A DNA stretch of 64,000 bases from assembly GCA_910589025.1 (NCBI GenBank), contig CAJURM010000006.1, forward strand, positions 62,001 through 126,000, given 5' to 3'. The DNA comes from an uncultured Odoribacter sp. (lineage in GTDB: Bacteria; Bacteroidota; Bacteroidia; Bacteroidales; Marinifilaceae). The notes under the pieces are model-generated. The model worked only from the letters and a program-made list of their open reading frames with translations. It had not been told where the DNA came from and made no database searches. Below, one piece after another: positions 60,816-64,000 of the stretch; the stretch's first letter is position 1; each line of letters starts with the position of its first letter. The translations under genes were made by a program, and so were the position numbers.

Positions 60816-61268
60816 ATGAAAGCAGTTATCCAACGCGTACAACATGCCGGCGTAAGCATCGGAGGCGAACTTCACGCATCCATCGGGAAAGGCCTGTTGA
60901 TCCTGGTAGGCATCCAAGCCGACGACACAGACGAAGACATCGAATGGCTTACCTCAAAGATAGGCAATCTCCGTGTCTTCAATGACGAAAACGGCGTGAT
61001 GAATCTTTCCGTCAAGGAAATCAACGGGGAAATTTTAGCCGTCAGCCAATTCACACTAATGGCGCGCACCAAAAAAGGCAACCGCCCCTCCTACATCGAC
61101 GCTGCCCGCCCGGAAATCTCTGTACCTCTGTATGAAAGGTTTGTCAGAGTCATGAACGAAGAAATGCAAAAAGAGATTAAAACAGGTGTATTCGGCGCAA
61201 ATATGCAGGTCGATTTAACAAACGACGGTCCGGTAACCATCCTGATGGATACCAAAAACCGGATTTAA
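60816..61268 (+). CDS. dtd: D-aminoacyl-tRNA deacylase
   Basis: 150 residues from the ATG at 60816; the TTG six codons upstream lies in the -7 box. It removes D-amino acids from mischarged tRNA. The family signatures are MKAVIQRVQHAGVSI at the start, LAVSQFTLMA (the SQFTL motif) and the C-terminal NDGPVTILMD (the cross-subunit NxGPVT motif). It starts a small operon with the MazG-like gene 18 bases later. Confidence 0.96.
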   Translation: MKAVIQRVQHAGVSIGGELHASIGKGLLILVGIQADDTDEDIEWLTSKIGNLRVFNDENGVMNLSVKEINGEILAVSQFTLMARTKKGNRPSYIDAARPEISVPLYERFVRVMNEEMQKEIKTGVFGANMQVDLTNDGPVTILMDTKNRI

Positions 61269-61286
61269 ACCACAAAAAAGTCAGAC

Positions 61287-61619
61287 ATGGAGCTAAAAAA
61301 GTTACAGGAAAAAGTCGATACATGGATAAAAAACTACGGGGTAAGATACTTCAACGAACTGACCAACATGGCCATTCTCACCGAAGAAGTCGGCGAACTG
61401 GCGCGTGTGATGGCGCGTAAATACGGGGAACAGTCGTTTAAGGAAGGGGAAAAAGAGAACCTGGCGGATGAGATGGCGGACGTGTTGTGGGTGCTGACCT
61501 GTTTAGCCAACCAGACGGGAGTGGACCTGACCGAAGCCGTGGAAAAAAACTTCGCCAAAAAAACACGGCGGGATGAAAAAAGGCACAAAAACAATCCCAA
61601 AATACAGGAAGCTCAATAA
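61287..61619 (+). CDS. MazG-like nucleotide pyrophosphohydrolase
   Basis: 110 residues. The all-alpha NTP pyrophosphatase motif is complete: LTEEVGELARVM (ExxE) and ENLADEMADVLWVLTCLANQ (ExxD). It hydrolyses nucleoside triphosphates to monophosphates, for house-cleaning. It follows dtd by 18 bases. Confidence 0.92.
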   Translation: MELKKLQEKVDTWIKNYGVRYFNELTNMAILTEEVGELARVMARKYGEQSFKEGEKENLADEMADVLWVLTCLANQTGVDLTEAVEKNFAKKTRRDEKRHKNNPKIQEAQ

Positions 61620-61671
61620 TTCTTACTACATTTGAGAGTTTAAATAAAAATTCCATTTCCAGCACAACCGT

Positions 61672-64000
61672 ATGTGGACAAAAATCGCGGGGCTTGTCCT
61701 CCGTAACAGAATTGCATGCATTTTAGCTGTTTTGACGGGAACTCTTTTCATGGGTTTCCAGGTACGTCATTTGCAGATGTCGTACGAAAATGCCAACCTG
61801 TTGCCCCCTACCGACAGTACTTACAGGGATTATGTGCGGTTTCAGCGAACGTTTGGTCAGGAGGGAAATGTAATGGTCTTCGCCGTCCAGGACTCTAACT
61901 TTTATGAACTGGACAAGGTTAACGACTGGATTGCCACAGGCAACCGGATTAAAGCCCTCAAAGGCGTCAATGCACTGGTATCCATCACCCACACATTCAA
62001 TCTTCATAAAAACAACGACCTCAAAAAATTTGAGATAAAACCCATTTTCCCTGCCAGAATCGGCACAAAAGAGGAATTGGACAGCCTGGTCTATATTGCG
62101 GAACACCTGCCCTTTTACGAAGGAACACTTATCAACAAGAAAAACCGCACTTACGGCATGATGGTCACCGTTTCGGCAGAGGTCATGAACTCTCCCGCAC
62201 GGGTGGCGCTCGTCAAAGAGATCGAGAAGATTACGAAAGAATATACCGATAAATACCAGGTGCAGATGCACTATTCGGGCCTACCCTACATCCGGGTGGT
62301 CAATGCAGAAAACATCAAGAGGGAGATGTATATGTTCATTGCCTTGTCTCTTTTGATTACAGCCATTATTCTTTATCTGTTTTTCCGTTCCTTCCGGATT
62401 GTCGGCTTCTGTGTCGCGATTATCGGTATCAGCGTGGTTTGGGCAATGGGATTTATGGCCGTACTGGGCATCAAAATCACGCTTCTGACAGCCATGCTCC
62501 CCCCCCTGCTTATCGTCATCGGTATTCCCAACTGCGTATTTATGGTCAACAAATACCACGCGGAATATGTGCTGCACGGCAACAAAATCAAAGCCTTACA
62601 GCGGATGGTGCAGAAAATCGGCAATGCCACGCTTCTGTCCAATCTGACCACTGCAGCAGGATTCGCTACATTCATCATTACTTCCAGCCAGATTCTGAAA
62701 GAATTCGGTCTGATTGCCTTCATCAGCATTACCACCGTCTTCATTATCTGTCTGATACTGATTCCGTCCGTGTTCAGCTATCTGCCCGTGCCCGACAACA
62801 AACAGACGCGCCATTTACACAATGCTTTCATCAATAAGGTTATCGACGGCATTATCCACCTTGTTGTGAACCGCCGGAACATCATTTACGCACTCACCCT
62901 CTCTGCCGTGGTTCTGAGTTTCATCGGAATCACACAGATGAAGACCACCGGTTACATGGTGGACGACCTCAAAGAAAGCGACCCCATCCGGCAGGATCTG
63001 GCTTTTTTCGAATCCAATTTCGACGGGCTGATGCCGCTCGAAATCACCATCGACTTCCACAAGCCCAACCAGGTGTTTAAGTTGTCGAATCTGGAGAAAT
63101 TAGACCGTTTAAGCAACATTATCCAGCAGGACCCCGATATATCCCGCCCGTTGTCCATCATCGAAGCGGTTAAATTTGCTGACCAGGCCTATTACAACGG
63201 AAAAGCCGAATATTACAAGCTCCCGACCAATACGAACAAGAATTTCATCCTGAAATACGCCTTAGGGAGCAGCAGCGGCATGAACAATATGGCCAAATCG
63301 TTCATCGATTCCACCAACCAGAAAGTAAGGCTTACGTTCCGGATCAAAGACATCGGTACGAAAAAAATGGAGGCGAAAGAGGATTCCCTCTACCGTACCA
63401 TTGCCAAAATTTTCCCTCCGGAAAAAACAACGGCCAAAGTCACCGGGTCAAGTATCATTTTTTTCAAGGGCAACCAATACCTGATTAAAAACCTGTTCAG
63501 CTCGCTGGCATTGGCAATCCTGCTGATTGCAGGCTTCATGGCGTGGATGTTCAAGAGCAAACGAATGGTGCTGATAGCCCTGGTCCCGAACGTCATCCCC
63601 CAATTGATTACCGCTGCAATCATGGGCTATGCAGGCATCCCGATCAAAGCATCCACCATCCTGGTGTTCAGCGTAGCCTTCGGTATCTCCGTCGACAATA
63701 CCATCCACTACCTCGCCAAATACCGCCAGGAATTACAGGCCACAAACTGGAGCATCCGTTCCTCGGTGATTCTGGCTCTGAAAGAAACGGGACAGAGCAT
63801 GATTTACACTTCCATTATCCTGTTTTTCGGTTTCAGCATTTTCTGTCTTTCCAGCTTTGGCGGGACGTTCGCGCTGGGACTGCTCACTTCGATTACCCTA
63901 TTTGCCGCCATGCTTGCCAACCTCATCATATTGCCCTCTCTGCTGCTCACGCTGGAAAAGAGCATCACAAACAAAACATTCCGGGAACCCCTGTTGCAAA
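61672..64000 (+). CDS. RND/MMPL-family exporter, 3' end beyond window
   Basis: The frame from the ATG at 61672 is open for 776 codons to the window edge. It has an N-terminal membrane helix (RNRIACILAVLTGTLFMGF), a large periplasmic domain, then helices such as MFIALSLLITAIILYLFF and GIKITLLTAMLPPLLIVIG, and a second periplasmic domain and helix bundle ending AFGISVDNTIHYLAKYR, the MMPL/RND signature GxxxDxxxH-like segment. Such proteins export lipids or hydrophobic compounds using the proton gradient. It is the third gene after dtd. Substrate unknown. Confidence 0.9.
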   Translation, partial: MWTKIAGLVLRNRIACILAVLTGTLFMGFQVRHLQMSYENANLLPPTDSTYRDYVRFQRTFGQEGNVMVFAVQDSNFYELDKVNDWIATGNRIKALKGVNALVSITHTFNLHKNNDLKKFEIKPIFPARIGTKEELDSLVYIAEHLPFYEGTLINKKNRTYGMMVTVSAEVMNSPARVALVKEIEKITKEYTDKYQVQMHYSGLPYIRVVNAENIKREMYMFIALSLLITAIILYLFFRSFRIVGFCVAIIGISVVWAMGFMAVLGIKITLLTAMLPPLLIVIGIPNCVFMVNKYHAEYVLHGNKIKALQRMVQKIGNATLLSNLTTAAGFATFIITSSQILKEFGLIAFISITTVFIICLILIPSVFSYLPVPDNKQTRHLHNAFINKVIDGIIHLVVNRRNIIYALTLSAVVLSFIGITQMKTTGYMVDDLKESDPIRQDLAFFESNFDGLMPLEITIDFHKPNQVFKLSNLEKLDRLSNIIQQDPDISRPLSIIEAVKFADQAYYNGKAEYYKLPTNTNKNFILKYALGSSSGMNNMAKSFIDSTNQKVRLTFRIKDIGTKKMEAKEDSLYRTIAKIFPPEKTTAKVTGSSIIFFKGNQYLIKNLFSSLALAILLIAGFMAWMFKSKRMVLIALVPNVIPQLITAAIMGYAGIPIKASTILVFSVAFGISVDNTIHYLAKYRQELQATNWSIRSSVILALKETGQSMIYTSIILFFGFSIFCLSSFGGTFALGLLTSITLFAAMLANLIILPSLLLTLEKSITNKTFREPLLQ

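Overview
The window is a Bacteroidales-type genome segment. Support comes from the ATG-overlap gene style, the many TAnnTTTG -7 promoter boxes (for example 60793-60800), the AT-rich translation leaders and the gene content (biosynthetic SpeA, SpeB, TlpA-like thioredoxin, DUF3078, Rpn and ORF6N families). Genus cannot be fixed from the sequence alone; a member of or near Odoribacteraceae/Porphyromonadaceae is a reasonable guess. Three regions can be separated.

Region 1 (1 to about 23.3 kb) is most of a tailed-phage prophage. Almost all of it is on the minus strand, and its left end with tail genes and integrase lies outside the window. Read in transcription order from right to left it holds a divergent control region (XRE repressor at 20727 against a ribbon-helix-helix gene at 20611), a truncated TOPRIM paralog, a LuxR-type regulator, a tRNA-like element, small genes, a TOPRIM primase-helicase, and three tandem P22_AR_N-type antirepressors. 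Two small-protein cassettes with elaborate structured leader RNAs follow (12783-13333 and 6607-7219), then the head protease fused to a scaffold-like tail, the capsid protein, small and large terminase, portal and one further structural-region gene. Cargo is inserted between structural genes: a Panacea-antitoxin module with its own terminators, and an AT-rich TIR/deoxyribosyltransferase-like protein. At the right edge, beyond the repressor, sits an AT-rich, translationally coupled three-gene module of membrane protein, STAS-GHKL ATPase and DUF4325 STAS-like protein.

Region 2 (23.5 to 54.5 kb) is ordinary chromosome: two L,D-transpeptidases, arginine decarboxylase, rhomboid, prenyl synthase, dCMP deaminase, S41 protease, Dus, LeuRS, Prs, M20 dipeptidase, NadD, Gmk, YicC, prolyl oligopeptidase, LepA, amidohydrolase, agmatinase and a deoxyhypusine-synthase-like protein. 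SpeA, SpeB and the last protein outline a polyamine route.

Region 3 (54.5 to 60.7 kb) is an accessory island next to tRNA-Arg(CCT). It holds three tandem ORF6N genes (one frameshifted), a 113-nt nested hairpin, XRE regulators and a gene duplicated as part of a 487-bp perfect direct repeat that ends inside the 3' end of the tRNA gene. Chromosomal genes (dtd, a MazG-like gene, and an RND/MMPL exporter cut by the window edge) follow.

The most striking signal is that all six antirepressor-like genes (three P22_AR_N in the prophage, three ORF6N in the island) carry a DNA inverted repeat inside the coding sequence. It falls at an equivalent codon position within each family, in the variable segment, and the arm sequences differ between genes while the symmetry is kept. 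One of these embedded sites has an identical 19-nt copy just upstream of a neighbouring antirepressor. The second is the pair of promoter-leader-ORF-terminator cassettes whose leader RNA keeps its stems, including a long-range pseudoknot arm pair, by compensatory changes.
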